Below, piece by piece: positions 11,761 through 24,121 of a stretch of DNA of 39,524 nucleotides. Below the pieces are notes generated by a model, which was given only the letters and a program-made list of their open reading frames with translations, made no database searches and was not told the DNA's origin. Each line of letters begins with the position of its first letter. Position 1 is the first letter of the stretch. The DNA lies in contig JAWQRN010000094.1 in the NCBI GenBank assembly GCA_033557685.1, forward strand, positions 1-39,524. Reading direction: 5' to 3'. Source of the stretch: Sperchopsis tessellata. Its lineage: Eukaryota; Arthropoda; Insecta; Coleoptera; Hydrophilidae. A program made the translations under genes and the position numbers.

Positions 11761-12510
11761 AAAGGCTGTCCCAACAAGGGCGGAAAATTTAACTTTTAAA
11801 TAAAACCCAGCCTTTTTCAGAAAATACCAAAATATTGATTTAATCATAAAATAGGCAAGTGGGAATTATGTATGGAACAATACATCTGATAAATGCCCTC
11901 CTCGGATTTGCTGGCACGCTTGCGTTCTTTTGACGAAAGTTTCAATCACGCTTTGGCATAGCTGTGTCTGGATTTCAGTGATACTGCGTCTAATCTCCAC
12001 CTTCAAGGCTTGGGTGGTCGTGGTCTTATTAATATAAACTTTTGTCTTCAAAAAAACCCAGAGAAAGAAATCCAAAGGCGTTAAATCGCACGATCTAGGC
12101 GGCCCATTCTGGTCAACTAAACAGGAGATTACACGACCAAGGAATGTCTCGTACAATAATGGTATTGTTTTACGTGATGTGTGCCAAGTGGCACCTTCCT
12201 GTTGGAACCACATGCCTTCGAGATCCATACCATCCATTCGAGGCACTTACAACTGGGTAATCACGCACCAATTACGTTCGCTATTGACTGTTTGTTAATT
12301 CCCGGCAGAGTCTTTGAAGAAAAATTCAGCCCAAAATTCACACCAAACAGTGACACGTTTGGTCTGACACCAGTAATCTACCCAGACACATCGAATTTTT
12401 CGATTATTCTCTTCACAATTGATGCATTTGGAACATTTTGAAAACCAAAAATTTGACGCAATTTGCGAATTGTGGCAGTCAAACTTTCACCATTTTTGAA
12501 ATAATGAATA
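11761..12510 (-). mobile_element. Second mariner-type element, internally deleted
   Basis: Minus-strand Tc1/mariner relic of a different group from the 8-kb copy. A likely terminus lies near 11763-11785 (AAAGGCTGTCCCAACAAGGG beside TA). No matching inverted copy was found at the right side, so the 5' end is lost or too diverged. The transposase retains an N-terminal piece and the C-terminal catalytic half with the middle removed. Confidence 0.75.
11866..12505 (-). pseudogene. mariner-type transposase, N-terminal and C-terminal pieces
   Basis: From right to left: FKNGESLTATIRKLRQIFG (N-terminal helix), then NVPNASIVKRIIEKFDVSG, then a jump to VTVWCEFWAEFFFKDSAGN near 12370-12300. A stretch of about 100 residues, holding the first catalytic Asp, is absent. 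The last open part (12246-11866) carries MWFQQEGATWHTS (usual QQDGA..H, so the second Asp is Glu), PPRSCDLTPLDFFLW (third Asp block) and a C-terminal RGGHL..VLFHT. The protein would bind the ends and cut the DNA; this copy cannot. Stops at the joins support decay rather than an intron. Confidence 0.85.
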
Positions 12511-14812
12511 TCGATCTATTTTTAATAATGGGAAACTGCCTACTGTCATAATGGTTTGACTGTAAAAGCAAAACAGCAAATATTTTAAATTTTCTGATCT
12601 TGTTGAGACACTTTTATTTACATTAGGAAATTTTTTTAGTTTTTTTATATCTGTAATTTTAATTCTCAAGATCAACGTTTCATCTCCAAAACACAGCTAC
12701 TGGAATGTTAATACCAGTCTGAACCAAATTGAATTCATTGTAATTCAAACATACAACAATATAGTCGATGTTATCTTAAAAATATTTATATTTACATCAA
12801 AATAATTATTGTTTTGGATTTATTACTCATTTCAAATATAAATTTTAATCTTTAAAACAAACATATGCACAAGGTTCCGAATACCAACCAGTATCAATCG
12901 GTATAATTGTCCATATTATTTGGCGGTAATTATATATCAACATTCACATTTAATGAAAATATGTTACCATAGTTAATTTAGTATTGCCAAAATGTCCAAA
13001 GAAACAAATGTTACCGAAAAGAGGTAGTATATTTAGAAGCTAATGAAACTTGAATTCAACTTAAATGAGAAGAAACGGCTACTAAGGCTTAGTAGCTATT
13101 TTGGAAATGTTAATCCAAGTATTAAAATATGGCTAGATATTTTTAAAAGAAAATCATTACATATACAAATATCTGAACATCGATAGTCATTATTGTGACC
13201 TTATTATAAGTGATAACATAACTTGGTGAAAGTGCTTAAATAGAAGAGCCACATAACAACTAAAGGAAATTGATATAAACACATAATATTTTTTAAAAAT
13301 AAATGCTTTCCTTACTGATGTTTATTTTTTCTTCTATCAGTGACGTTGGCAGTGTTGTATGCTCTCTCCAATTCAGCATTTTCAACCATCTGAAACTGAG
13401 TAAAGCTATAACAAATATGATTCGTTTTACATATGTCCGGTCATCTAATGAGATTAGTTAATTGGTCGGATATGTGTTTTACTATTATGTAAAATACGTT
13501 ACTAAGATATTGGAAATTTAAAGCTATTTTACTTTAGTCACATGGAGCCATGCATCTGGCAACGTATCAGAAACTGAGGTAAATCGTTCATAGGGGAACG
13601 TGTTTTTAAGATGATCACCTTAGTGCACGATTATCTGTTGTTTTTGTTCATGAGACATTTTAGCTAGACACATACTTTTTGTAAATATACAGATACAAAG
13701 TAAAAAGGCACAAAATTCCACCTAATTGTATTAAATTATTCATAAGTGCACTTTTAATATGGAATTTAGGTACTTCCGTTATGTATATGAAATATCTAAT
13801 TTTTTCTAGGTTAAGTTTGCTTCATTTTTCGAATACTCACTAATGACTATTTTCGTGTAAATAATTTTTATGTATTGGTAATTGAGGCAACGATGAAATA
13901 AATGTAATTATTAGAAATGTCAATATTATTTCCTTATTAAGCTGTACATATATTTTCTTATTAAACGCTACTGTTCTAATTGAATTAACTAATGAAAATG
14001 CAAATAAAACATAAATAACCATCACAATTGCAATTAGTAGTTAATTATGAGAGAATATACTAAGTGTTTTGAGTTTGCTTAGCAATAGTAAAGTTAAGGT
14101 GTGACCTACTAATTAATGTCATGACGTTTGCACATGATTAATAAATAGCTACTTATTAACATCTTGTTTTTATGTTATTGAAACTATTATTATTTTCAGT
14201 TATTGAGTAACTTTCTAAGCATAAATAATAACTTTGTAAGTGTATGATACAGATTTTTTAAGTAACCAAAGATTGATTCAGATCTTGGTAGTGGAATATA
14301 ATAGAATTATATATGAAGTAAAGGTAATATTATTTACTATTTATTATATCACTTACTTAGAACATTTGAAGGATCAATAATAAAGTGCATTTCAAAAATC
14401 AATATGTTGCTTATCTGAGTAACGGATATTTTCTATATGAATAAATATATCTTATAAGGTAACTACAGTCAAGCAGGCAATATGGTCAACACAATGTAGC
14501 TTCATAATCATAAAGGTAAATCACTAGATGTCAGGAGGTGTATACATGTTTGTAATAGACGGCCGGTAACGGACGTAGATAGCGCTACCTCTGATACACT
14601 GACCGGCACATGGTCGTTATGACAATTATTTGAAAACAAAAACATCGACCTTCAAAAATATGATACAGTACATCTTAGGCTTTTCTGCAAATGTTGTATC
14701 ATTGCCCATTTTGCAAAGTATAATGACTTTCTATTTCAATTAAACTCAAGATAGATGTTTTTAATTATTTCTACCTTTGATTATAGGTACAAAAGAATGG
14801 CATGCAATCATT
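12511..14812. other. Unassigned AT-rich stretch
   Basis: No supported gene. Frames at 12487-12675 and 13840-14025 (minus) have no motif. The 14540-14640 part is locally GC-richer but unassigned. Confidence 0.5.
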
Positions 14813-14844
14813 CCAAAGGACTACAACATTCGTTTTGCGATAAG

Positions 14845-15500
14845 ATTGAGTCATCAGTCTCCCTATCTTTCTTAAATGTATTGTGGAAACATAGATCAGA
14901 TGGTACACTTCTTCATTATGTTTATTGTAAGCTTACCCATATCAAGATGCATTGCCACATCATCATCACCCCTGTCAGAAAATGTCTGTGATTATTTCAA
15001 TGTACAGCGAGCTTTCAAGTTATGTGGAACAACTGTACTTTTCCAGGAGTTGAGTACAATCATCGATGCGGTTTTATCAAATAGGTATAAATTGTCAGAT
15101 ATCAAACAATAAATAGGACATTTCGGGATCTACCTATCGCTGTCCATAATACTCCAGAGGAGGAAGCAACAGCTTAACTACCATTCGTTTAAGATTCGAT
15201 GGGCAAAATTGGCCGCATACTAAGAAAATTTTATTTCAAATCAGTGTTCTCATCAATCCAAAAGGCATAGAAAGTTGTCTTTTCTACAAAATCCTCTCCT
15301 TGTAAATCGAAGGAGTTTATCGCGTCCATTTGGGAAGATCTGCATCAGAGAAACTAAGCGCCCGATTTCTACTCGTTTATGGAAGCATGAACGCTATACT
15401 CACCTTGATCATATTAATAAATGATTTGTGGCTGAGCATCGCCATGAAACAGGTCATATTATTATATTCCAAGATACTAAAGTAAAACTAGAGCCTTCTT
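14845..15500 (+). pseudogene. PLE family A RT (C-terminal) and GIY-YIG, broken
   Basis: In order: LSFLNVLWKHRSDGTLLHYV (usual LPFLDVL..R.DG.L...V block after the RT palm), KLTHIKMHCH, then in another frame RAFKLCGTTVLFQEL and NRYKLSDIK (thumb). RTFRDLPIAVHNTPEEEATA and GKIGRILRK follow, and then the GIY-YIG C-terminal blocks HERYTHLDHINK, FVAEHRHETGHIIIFQDTKV and EPSYFLRK (15385-15515). The YIG strand is not cleanly readable. Frameshifts at about 14985, 15110 and 15330 break it. RT plus nuclease would have carried out target-primed insertion. Confidence 0.8.
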
Positions 15501-15654
15501 ATTTTCTCAGAAAATAAAAAGCTTGGAGGAGCTCCCTCACTCGTTTATATCCTCTTACACTCGATAATAACCATCTGAATAGAACGGATCCACCCTATTG
15601 CATATCCCTCACTCCAGTCATTCCTAATATAAGCATGATCTGGTTGATAACTCG

Positions 15655-15692
15655 TCTTGAAAATGTCCATTGCTACACTGGTCGAAACGTCT
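15655..15692 (+). ncRNA. Hammerhead-like motif, PLE family A copy 1
   Basis: CTTGAAAA (CTGANGA box altered) is followed by GTCCA-ttgctacac-TGGTC, with CCA/TGG able to pair as stem II. CGAAACGTC comes next, with GAAA at 15684-15687 and GTC at 15689-15691. Same order and same CCA/TGG pair as in copies 2 and 3. Position after the nuclease gene fits a PLE 3' end. The box is mutated, so this copy is probably inactive. Confidence 0.55.
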
Positions 15693-15790
15693 GCACTTAT
15701 TAGAGCCTTTACATGATGTCCACCTGGAAACAACATTCACATAGATAATAACTGTGTCTATTACGTTGCAAACTTTGTTTATTTTTTTAA

Positions 15791-18700
15791 ATAAACCTAA
15801 TAGAAAAAAACCTTACACTTGTATGTGAATAGAATAAGAATTTGCTTCTTCCTTGGCCGTCCATGAATGTGATATTTTAGTATTTGATAAATCAAATATC
15901 GAGCAAACCGGTCAAGTCAATATATATTAAATACAGAAATGAACGACGTATCGCAATAGTAAGGGAAACAAGCCAAATTGAAGTGGACAAGTGTTGCTTT
16001 CATTAAGACCCATCAGCACTGATCTTGTTACTAATTAGCTATACCTACAGTTATAGAAATAGTAGCATCTATATCTTGGAGTAAAATTGTAAATTAATTT
16101 ATATCTTTAAAAAATTAGGATGATTTATAACATAACAAACTACAACATTGTTGTAATTATTTTGAAGAAGAATGAATCTGGTACGGATATTATGGTGTAA
16201 TAGAAATGGAAAAATTTTAAAATTAAACTTTTTGTGCCAAGCACAAAATTAAATTTTTGGTGTTATTAATGACGTAATTTTCAAATTGATTCAAAACTTC
16301 ATTTAGAATCGAGAAATGTTTTTATCACACCTGTTTTGACAAACTCAATCATATTTCAAAAGAACGAAAAATTTGTACTAAACCTTTAGATTATTATTAG
16401 CACTTAGCTTTCTTAATGATAAAATATCTTTTCTGTTGATGAAATTAATCTATTCACCTCAATAAATGGTTTAAATGTTTATATGTTTATGCGTTTCATT
16501 GATACAAGGTTTTAATTGAAGTGCATATTTTTGCTTAGTGTTCTAATGTAAATTATTAGTCATTCATTATATTGTTTCCTCAAAAACGAATGTCTCATAG
16601 TGCCCACTGACACCATTATAAAGTAAAGATTTAGTAGAGAAACTGTTGCCTTTCGAATAAAACGCCAACGCAAAATTAAGAGATTTCTTTAATTACCTTG
16701 TAAAAAGGTACTAAATAGGTTAACTGGTAGTGTCGCCTTATTAATATACCATACATCATCTCGTACCAGATTACAAGTGTTAAATATTCATCTAGCTTAT
16801 GTTAATTCAGAGTTTGACACTTTAACCTTAAAAATTAATTAAAATTCATTACATTAGAGGCATCATTACGACATTAATTTTTATTATATATCCTGGCCAC
16901 TCCTATAATGACATTAATAACAGAATGTTCGGAATTATAACTACAACAATTCGGGTTTAACCAAATACGTGCGCTATAAAAAATGTTTAATCACTATTAT
17001 GTTTCACCAAACAATGGTGTATCATATTTCATGGTCGTTATTTAATGGTAAAATGACATACGTTCTGCTTGGCCGTGAACGAATTTCTTAATTTGTAACG
17101 TTTTCTCTCTGTTACAGGTATTACTAGACACACTTTTTTATTAATTTTAATACAATGAGATTATTTCGAGAGGCATGTTTTGATGATATGAAAAGGAAGT
17201 CGAAATAAATCTAGATATAGATGAGACAACGTTTTGTGTTGGTATTTTACTATTGTTCATGTGGTCGTGATCCTCCGACGTGAATGAACCTCTTTAGCAT
17301 TTTCATTCACAAGTTGACTGCTATGACGTGAAAGCTTATAAAATGAGTCAAAATACATGATAAAAGGGATGTAAAATAACTAGATAAAGTTTCATTATGG
17401 TATATACGATTTTATATATGAAATATTATATATGTAAAACTAAACTTAAAGGAAACTTATCGGCAGACTTAGTTTGGATATTAAATAAAAACACTTATAA
17501 TAAATATATAATGACTTATTAAGTACATCTATATGAGGTACAAAAAAAAACATATACGTTCTGCATTGAAGAAATTTTACACTCATGTCATAATATATAA
17601 CTGGGGTTCCTCCGCAATAGGTTCTACTGAAACTGCCAGTGCTGATGATCTTAAACTAAGAAAAAATATATCTGTATAACCTCAAGCACAAATGGAAAAT
17701 TTTGTAAATGATAATCTCGTGTCTAGGTGTGTCCAAAGAGGTTGTTATAAATGACAATAAAGATATAGCCAAATTATGTTGATGGATAGGTGAACTTGGA
17801 CCCAGGTGTAGTTGCTGAAATTCGTAAGCAAATTATTTAAATTTCAAATCAAAAACAGTATTACTGAATTTGCGGAAAATATCTAAAATGTGGTGGCAAC
17901 AGATTTCAGTTATGTTAACAAAAAAAAACTAATGAGAATGCTTATCAATGACAATGAGTCTAGCATGTTGAATTAAAATGACATATAGAATAACGAATTT
18001 GATCTATAAACTACGTTAATATAACTAACATTTCCTCTTTCTGTCTCTACTGCCAATGACAAACTACTCTACAATTATCCATACAATATTATTTATTATC
18101 TGTATTAAAATATATGTGCAACTGCGTCATCTATGCATCACAAAAATCGCTCAAACATGCTTTTCATCAATATAATACATCTAGGTAACCATACACATGT
18201 ATAGTAAAACAGACGAATTTACAGAGACACACAAACCGAATATCCTACATTACAAAAGCATCTCGATTCATCTGTTTATCTCTACACTCATACGTAGTTT
18301 CTATGATATTCAATTAAGACACCTAACTGCCAAATATGTATAGCAACGCTGTCATATTCTGTATATTTGGAAATAATAATTACATTGCAACCTTGACGAA
18401 GTATTTTATATTCCCTCCTGGTCCCATTGTGGCTCTTCGGTCATTGTAATAAACTAGCCTTCGCCAAAGGTTGTAGTAGGTCCAACGCATTTGCCTCAAA
18501 AAACAATATATCAGAATAGTAAGCAGTATTTCTGAACATAATCATTTTTAAAAATGTTTTTTGTTATATCTCTAAACGTTTCAAAATAGCCTCAGCACAA
18601 TATCATATATTAGCAGCTATAATATGAGATAAAGTAAATTCAGTAACTGTCATAAATATACACAATGTGACATTCCCACCACACACCACTGTCAAATGAA

Positions 18701-19089
18701 ACATTTCATAGAAAGCATACATCTGGTATTATTACAAATCCATCAGGTAGCTCTAATATGGAGTGAATGGTAAGCACTAGAAGAGCTTGGTTTGGTTGAC
18801 GACTCCCCCCTGCTGAAATTATTGCGACCCTTCTACGCTTAAAACATTTCCCACCCCACTGCTTAAAACATTGCGCTCCTCTTACATCCTCCTTCCACTT
18901 GGACCTCATTTTTTAAATGTAGATGGCTTATTTTGTATTTTATATATAAATACTAATTTAGTATATATTACATTACATACTATTATGCAACCTATTAAAA
19001 AAAACGTGTTATATAAAAAATATATTTAAATATTCTACTTTGAAGCAGCAAAATCTATAATCAGATTAAAATTTGTAACCTAAGGAGTC
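15791..19089. other. Unassigned AT-rich stretch
   Basis: No supported gene. It contains a small perfect inverted repeat GTGAATGAA/TTCATTCAC at 17280-17288 and 17302-17310. The minus frame at 18706-18909 is Lys/Arg-rich at its start but matches no family I know. Confidence 0.5.
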
Positions 19090-20897
19090 CCATAGAAAGT
19101 CTTGTGTGGCGCTTCTGCAACAGTATACTTCCAAGATAGCACTTAATTAACATCAAGTTTCAAACCGATCTCTAGGCAGTCAAAGTCGTCACACGCAATG
19201 AGGAGAATAAAATGTAATCTGTCCTCGAGGAAGCTAACAAAGTTAAATTTTGATAAATTATGACTTTATCCATTTGGCAGATACCTGATTTCTTTTTTCA
19301 TAATTGAATAATAGCTAACCATTTGATAGGTGAAACAATCCATCGGATTATATCGGTCTCTTAAACATTTTGTTAAACGGTAATACTTATCATCTTCAAC
19401 AATTTTTATCTCAAATTTTGTATTTTTTATCTAAAGGACTCAAACCATTTATTCTTTCAGCAAATTTAAATGTCTGGATTAAATTAAACTCTTCTTTTTC
19501 TTCGATTATTTTATCTTAACTATGTTCGTCACGACTGAGTATCTTCATTTGAAACTTAGGATCTATCACCATGAAAGAGCAAGTTCGAGAGTTTCTTCAA
19601 CAAAAAACCTGTAAATGTATTACATTCTCATTAATATTGTTAAAGTAGGTTTTATCCTCTTTTATATCAATAGACTGACTGAAGATACTTACTCAGTATG
19701 GCTAAGAAGAAACATAATTTTGAAATCATTACTACTAAAAATAATTAAAATTCCATAATGTTTGCTTCTACTTTATGGTTTATTTATTTTGAAATAATTT
19801 CAAGCAATGATTTTTTGACATATTTCAATATAAATCGAAGCTCTGTCAAAACTTCCTTTCTTGAAGTCCATCTGTTGGGCACACCTATTTGAGGTTCTGT
19901 GAAGGAATGTTATTTTCATGAATTGATCCTCATATTTTAGAACTAGTATGAAAAGACAGTTTCAGGGTGTCAAAACATCAGTGACTTCAGGAACCGCCTT
20001 TACATCATCATTCATAACGAAATTGCTTTACCTGCACAATTTGCGTTTGCAGTCCGTTTTAAGCTCCTGCCAAACAATTGTTTAAATTTATACCGTATTT
20101 TGCAAAATATTATCACTCCTTCAGTCATACGTTGTTTAAATTCCAATTAAAAACAAAAATATGCTTCATTCCAGTTTTCCACCTTCCATGTTTTTTCTAA
20201 AGCCAAATTTTGTAAAAGTAAGAAAAAGTGATACATTTATTAATAAAAAAAAGACTTGTTTCCAAAATACTGCTTATTTTGGTCTCTAGGGCATCGTTTA
20301 CCTTTTTGCCAAGAATCATAGACTGCACATGACTCTAGGTGCAACCTTGATAATGCATGCGAATTTATTTTCTTATTTAGATCTTTCGTGTTATTTATTC
20401 TATCAATACAAGCATACAAACTCAATTGTCTTCTGTTAGTGAACAACCAATATGGTTAACTTTAACATCGATGCAAGTTCAGAGAGTAACAAAGCCATGT
20501 TCTTTGAAACTTCGGCCCTTGATTTTATTGTACAGTAGTAAAAATTACAATAACGTCTTAATAGTTTCGTCAACAGAAACGGGGTCTCTCGGTAGTTATG
20601 GCCCACTCTGAATGATTTGTTTCTTTATGATTAAATATTCTACGCTTACTTGATAGCGTTCTCGATCAATCGAATATTTTTCATGTACTACACTTTTACT
20701 TCTTATTCTTTTAAATCGAACTTTTGAGAGAGTAACAGATGAGACTGGACCGTTAACACCATAGCCATCACTGAAAGATTTTGATTATATGTTGCTAGTT
20801 GTTTTGGCAGAAATGTTGAACTAGAGCGTAGTTGCAGTAGACCGAACCACCTACGTCTTCACCGTTGCAGGGGTCTGGTTTTATTGCTCCGCCACTG
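19090..20897 (-). mobile_element. hAT-like DNA transposon relic (ZMYM1/TTF zinc-finger type)
   Basis: A probable right terminus at 20897: complement begins CAGTGGCGGAGC, the kind of end seen in many hAT elements. Going left, broken minus frames resemble TTF-finger hAT proteins (20446-20160), and a LSKYLQS..SIDIKEDKT region (about 19690-19600) resembles their LQ....DI..A helix. The low-coordinate terminus and 8-bp target duplication were not found; the 19090 edge is only where similarity fades. Family assignment is inference from scattered motifs. Confidence 0.5.
19400..20446 (-). pseudogene. hAT-like transposase, heavily decayed
   Basis: The clearest part is the minus frame starting at 20446: NSHALSRLHLESCAVYDSWQKGKR, then DQNKQYFGNKSFFY, then FLLLQNLALEK. 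This follows the order H..S..H......W....ID..N.......LA.. of TTF-type finger hAT proteins. Further left are WTSRKEVLTEL, KYLQS and IDIKEDKTYFNNINENVIHLQ separated by stops. The catalytic acidic residues cannot be located. Alternative: a decayed host ZMYM1-like gene derived from a hAT element, less likely given the terminal-repeat-like end. Confidence 0.45.
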
Positions 20898-21437
20898 GTG
20901 ACAAGTATTTTTTCTTAATTTGCTATCAACAATTGAAGGGAAAATCATTAAAACATATCAGATCAGCACTGCATTAAACAGCAAATTATTAAAGTATATT
21001 ATGAAAGCCTCTACCAAAAGATAGGTTCCTATTGACTTTAATGCTCCTGCTTAAACAACTTAAAAACCTACACATATGCCCAAATAAGAAGATAAGGTTA
21101 GATATTTGCGAAGATGAAACGTATAACTGGTCAGTCAGGATGTATTCCCATATATGCGTTTTGTATGTGTGACACTTGTACATTTTAATGAACCAGATTT
21201 TATTTCAGTTACAAGAAACATATTTTAACTATTAATATTACCATCTAGTTTTAAAGTGAAGCCCTACACGTTATCAGATAATCTTCTTTGTTGATTCAAA
21301 AGGCTGTCTACTATTTTGTAAAATATAAAAATTTACATCAGTGCATTATTAACACAATATGATATCGTACTGAATAAATTTATTTGAGAATACTTTACAA
21401 GATTTACCCGAATAAATAAGTGACAAGGAGGTCCACA

Positions 21438-21440
<3 letters not shown>

Positions 21441-21479
<39 letters not shown>
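21441..21479. repeat. (TA)n microsatellite
   Basis: About 39 bases of uninterrupted TA repeat. Confidence 0.97.
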
Positions 21480-21482
<3 letters not shown>

Positions 21483-21753
21483 ATAATATACCTAGTGTAC
21501 GTTTAATAAAAATCTTTCACCATCTCTGCATAAAATTCATGAGAAATGGTTTGTTCCAAGTATCAAATAAAACGTTTGGTGTTCTGCCAAAACGGATTGT
21601 AAAAATCTCCAAGCAGTTCTACTATGTGAATCTCAGCAATCATTTCGTACTGTAATTGTGTTACGTATGCAGCAGCAACTCATATCACAATATTAAAATT
21701 AGGGCGTGCTAATTCGAGCCAAGGACATTTCGTGAATACATCAAAAGAAATTA

Positions 21754-21779
21754 ACGTCTCTTAATGAGAAAAGAGACGT
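21754..21779. repeat. Small perfect hairpin
   Basis: ACGTCTCTT (21754-21762) and AAGAGACGT (21771-21779) are perfect complements around an 8-base loop. No role is evident. Confidence 0.6.
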
Positions 21780-22969
21780 GGAAGTGCTAAGTGACGTCAA
21801 ACATTCGGCCAAGTTATTATTGCTCCTATAATTTAAACGAGATTAATTCAAGGAGTAATATTATGACTATAAAAATTATAAATATCTACTCATAAACTCT
21901 TAACCAAGAGTGATGCCTAGCTATATAATGAATTATTTAAATATTGTGTGTACGCAAATTTTAGAAAAAAAAACAAAGATGTGCATATTAAAGCCGTTTT
22001 GTTATGTATTCATGATACAAAAGTAATTATATATTATGAAAATGAATTACATTCAGTATAAAAGAGCTTCTTTGTAATAAATTTTAAAATAAAAAGGTTT
22101 CTAGTCATATATTACACCAGAAGTAGATTCTCATTTAAAACAATTGTAGTGAGGTTTGTATACAATGTCTTTGTTTTAAAACTTTCCACCCAGATTACTG
22201 GATTTGAAGTGGTCACGAATTTCTGCTAAAATATGTCAATTTTAAAAGCACCATCGAATAATTTTTTTTAACTTCTTAACTCTAACCACATAAACTATGA
22301 AATATTAAACAGAACTCTTTATCATTTGTAACATTATTATAAAGGGCCTGAAAACCTTTTTGAACAAACAAATTAAAATCGTTCAAGCATTCACAGACTA
22401 AAGCAAAATTTAAATCATAGATTGACAAGTCCGCCAAGATTTTGAATATAGAAAATATTATTGTGCATTTTGCTAATAAATACAAGATTTTGTATGCCAT
22501 ACAAAATGATTTATCAATTGGTAAACAATTTTGAGAGTTTAATGTTGGCTTGGCTAGGGTTGAAGGGGCTGAACAAAAAATATTGGATGGTGGTTTTAAA
22601 CTTATCCTCGAAATTAAAATAAATTTTTTCTGCCAAAAAGGTTATTCTATGTGGCCAGTTTCGAAATGAAAGAACTGTATATAAATCCAAGTAATACATT
22701 TTAGAAGGGTATATAACGCTTAAACAATTTGTTAAAAATCACCACACAACAGGCTAATGAATTAATTAGACTAAAGCATGATGAATAAATTAACTATTTT
22801 TTTGAATTTAAGGTTGTGAAGTCCATTTAAAAATATTGCTATCGAAGTTCATGAGGATTTAACGAAAAATCGCTTAAATATTTTTAGCAGCCTCGAAAAC
22901 ATATGTTAATAACGATAAAAAACTCTTACCGAAAATCTCAAATATAAGCTAATATTTATTATTTTATAT

Positions 22970-23770
22970 TTATCATCATAATCAGCCGTTATTCATCCAT
23001 TGCCGGACGAAGGCGTCCCCAAGTTCCTTAAACTCACCACGGTAGTGTGTTCTTCTTATACACGTGACTCCCAAACAACTTTTGACTTCTCTGTCCCACT
23101 AGTCATTTGATCTTTGTCTTGGTCTTATGTTGTCTCTTAGTTCTCCCATGATTAACTCCTTTGACCATCTATGATCTACTCGCCTTCCAGGATGTCTTGC
23201 CTATTTCCACTTTTGCGTCTTTAATGTCCCTATAAAATCCCTTGCCTTTGTCTGACTTATTATTCATACAAAGTGTCTCCTACCACTAATTCTCAAGCTC
23301 ATCATGTATCTCTCAATACTGCTTTGCGTTGATTAAATTTTGGGTATACACGAGGTTTTTAATGTCCACGTCTCAGTAACGTACAACAAAACGCACTGAA
23401 CGAAGACCCTGCGTATAAAACACAAAGGCATCTGCGATTTAAATATGAGGCTTAGACGTCCATTAGTAATCCATGCAAGCTTTGTTCTTTGCGCTTTCTC
23501 TAAACAGTATCTCCATCCATCGTTATGAGCTGGCCCAAATATATGTATGATGTTACGGTTTCGATTAGTGTGCCCTCAGTGTACACATTGGCTGGAATTG
23601 CTAGCTCATTGAGCATCACTTTCGTTTTACTAAGATTCATCCTAAGGACTACATCCCTGCTTTAAAAATCTAGATCAATCCCATTTCCTATCATAAGTCT
23701 CTGTTTCATCTGTTTGTAGCTCGTTTTAAGATCGACTCCCTTCTTCAGGTTGTCATCTCCTGTTAGTGAC
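22970..23770 (-). pseudogene. LINE RT C-terminal tail fragment
   Basis: Minus frames read, from right to left, MNLSKTKVMLNE (the LN..KTK.M strand after the RT palm), then a YIYLGQLI block followed by degraded A.....L and QCVLP..YG.E.W-like remnants. Near the end are GRP.T.W.D-like remnants and SLRNLGTPSSGNG. This is the order of the C-terminal third of insect LINE proteins. Endonuclease and palm are absent, as expected for a 5'-truncated insertion. Stops are frequent. Its left neighbour is AT-rich sequence, its right neighbour a PLE tail on the same strand. Confidence 0.75.
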
Positions 23771-23774
23771 TGAT

Positions 23775-24120
23775 AGTGCACTGACGTTCTGTTTATAACA
23801 ACAGGTATGTGTTTGTAGGAGGTATGCAATAGGGTGGTTTGGGTAGGGGCGGATGTGTATGATTGTTAGTGACATGTTTATTCTTCGGACTAGGTGTGTG
23901 TTCTAAATTTGTGATAGTCTTTATGATTGATATATTTTGCTGTAATGTCTGGTAGTTTAACATTTCTGGGGATTAAATTTATATGTTTATATTTGCTCAT
24001 GTCTCTGTGGGGTTTCTTATATTTATGACTGTCATTACATTAATTATGGTATCCATTGAATGTTTATTTTCTAATAGGTGTGCAAAGGTTGATTGGGGTT
24101 TTTGATAGGTTTTGAGGCGT
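23775..24120 (-). pseudogene. Penelope-like GIY-YIG C-terminal tail
   Basis: Minus frame starting next to the Gypsy LTR reads KTYQKPQSTFAHLLENKHSM, DTIINVMTVINI and NPTET before a stop. The K..STFA.HL....H pattern followed by a VM..I..... strand is typical of the second half of GIY-YIG nucleases attached to Penelope-like and related retroelement RTs. The YIG half is not found upstream. It is cut at the LTR edge (24122), but I could not find the missing half beyond the other LTR. Confidence 0.55.
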
Positions 24121-24121
24121 A

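Larger units (their letters stand above)
14830..15790 (+). mobile_element. Penelope-like element family A, copy 1 (3' half)
   Basis: Plus-strand PLE fragment: RT palm end and thumb, remnants of the GIY-YIG domain, 3' UTR with a hammerhead-like motif (15655-15692), then a terminal segment with CCACCTGGAAACAACATTC. The terminal segment recurs at 36885-36945. Two more copies of the family occur at 33155-34110 and 39120-39524. The 5' half is missing. Confidence 0.8.
20898..22969. other. Unassigned AT-rich stretch with microsatellite
   Basis: No supported gene. Minus frames at 20989-21183, 22282-22500 and 22514-22699 carry no motif I recognise and have codons expected from AT-rich noise. Confidence 0.5.

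Noticed and set aside
12487..12675. 62-residue minus frame upstream of the second mariner as its N-terminus
   Set aside because: It is in a different frame from the transposase piece and has no helix-turn-helix wording.
17640..17690. CTGATGATC word near 17650 as another hammerhead
   Set aside because: No stem II or GAAAC follows within the needed distance.
18706..18909. 67-residue minus frame with a basic start (SANT/Myb-like?)
   Set aside because: The Trp spacing of a Myb/SANT domain is absent and there is no supporting neighbour.
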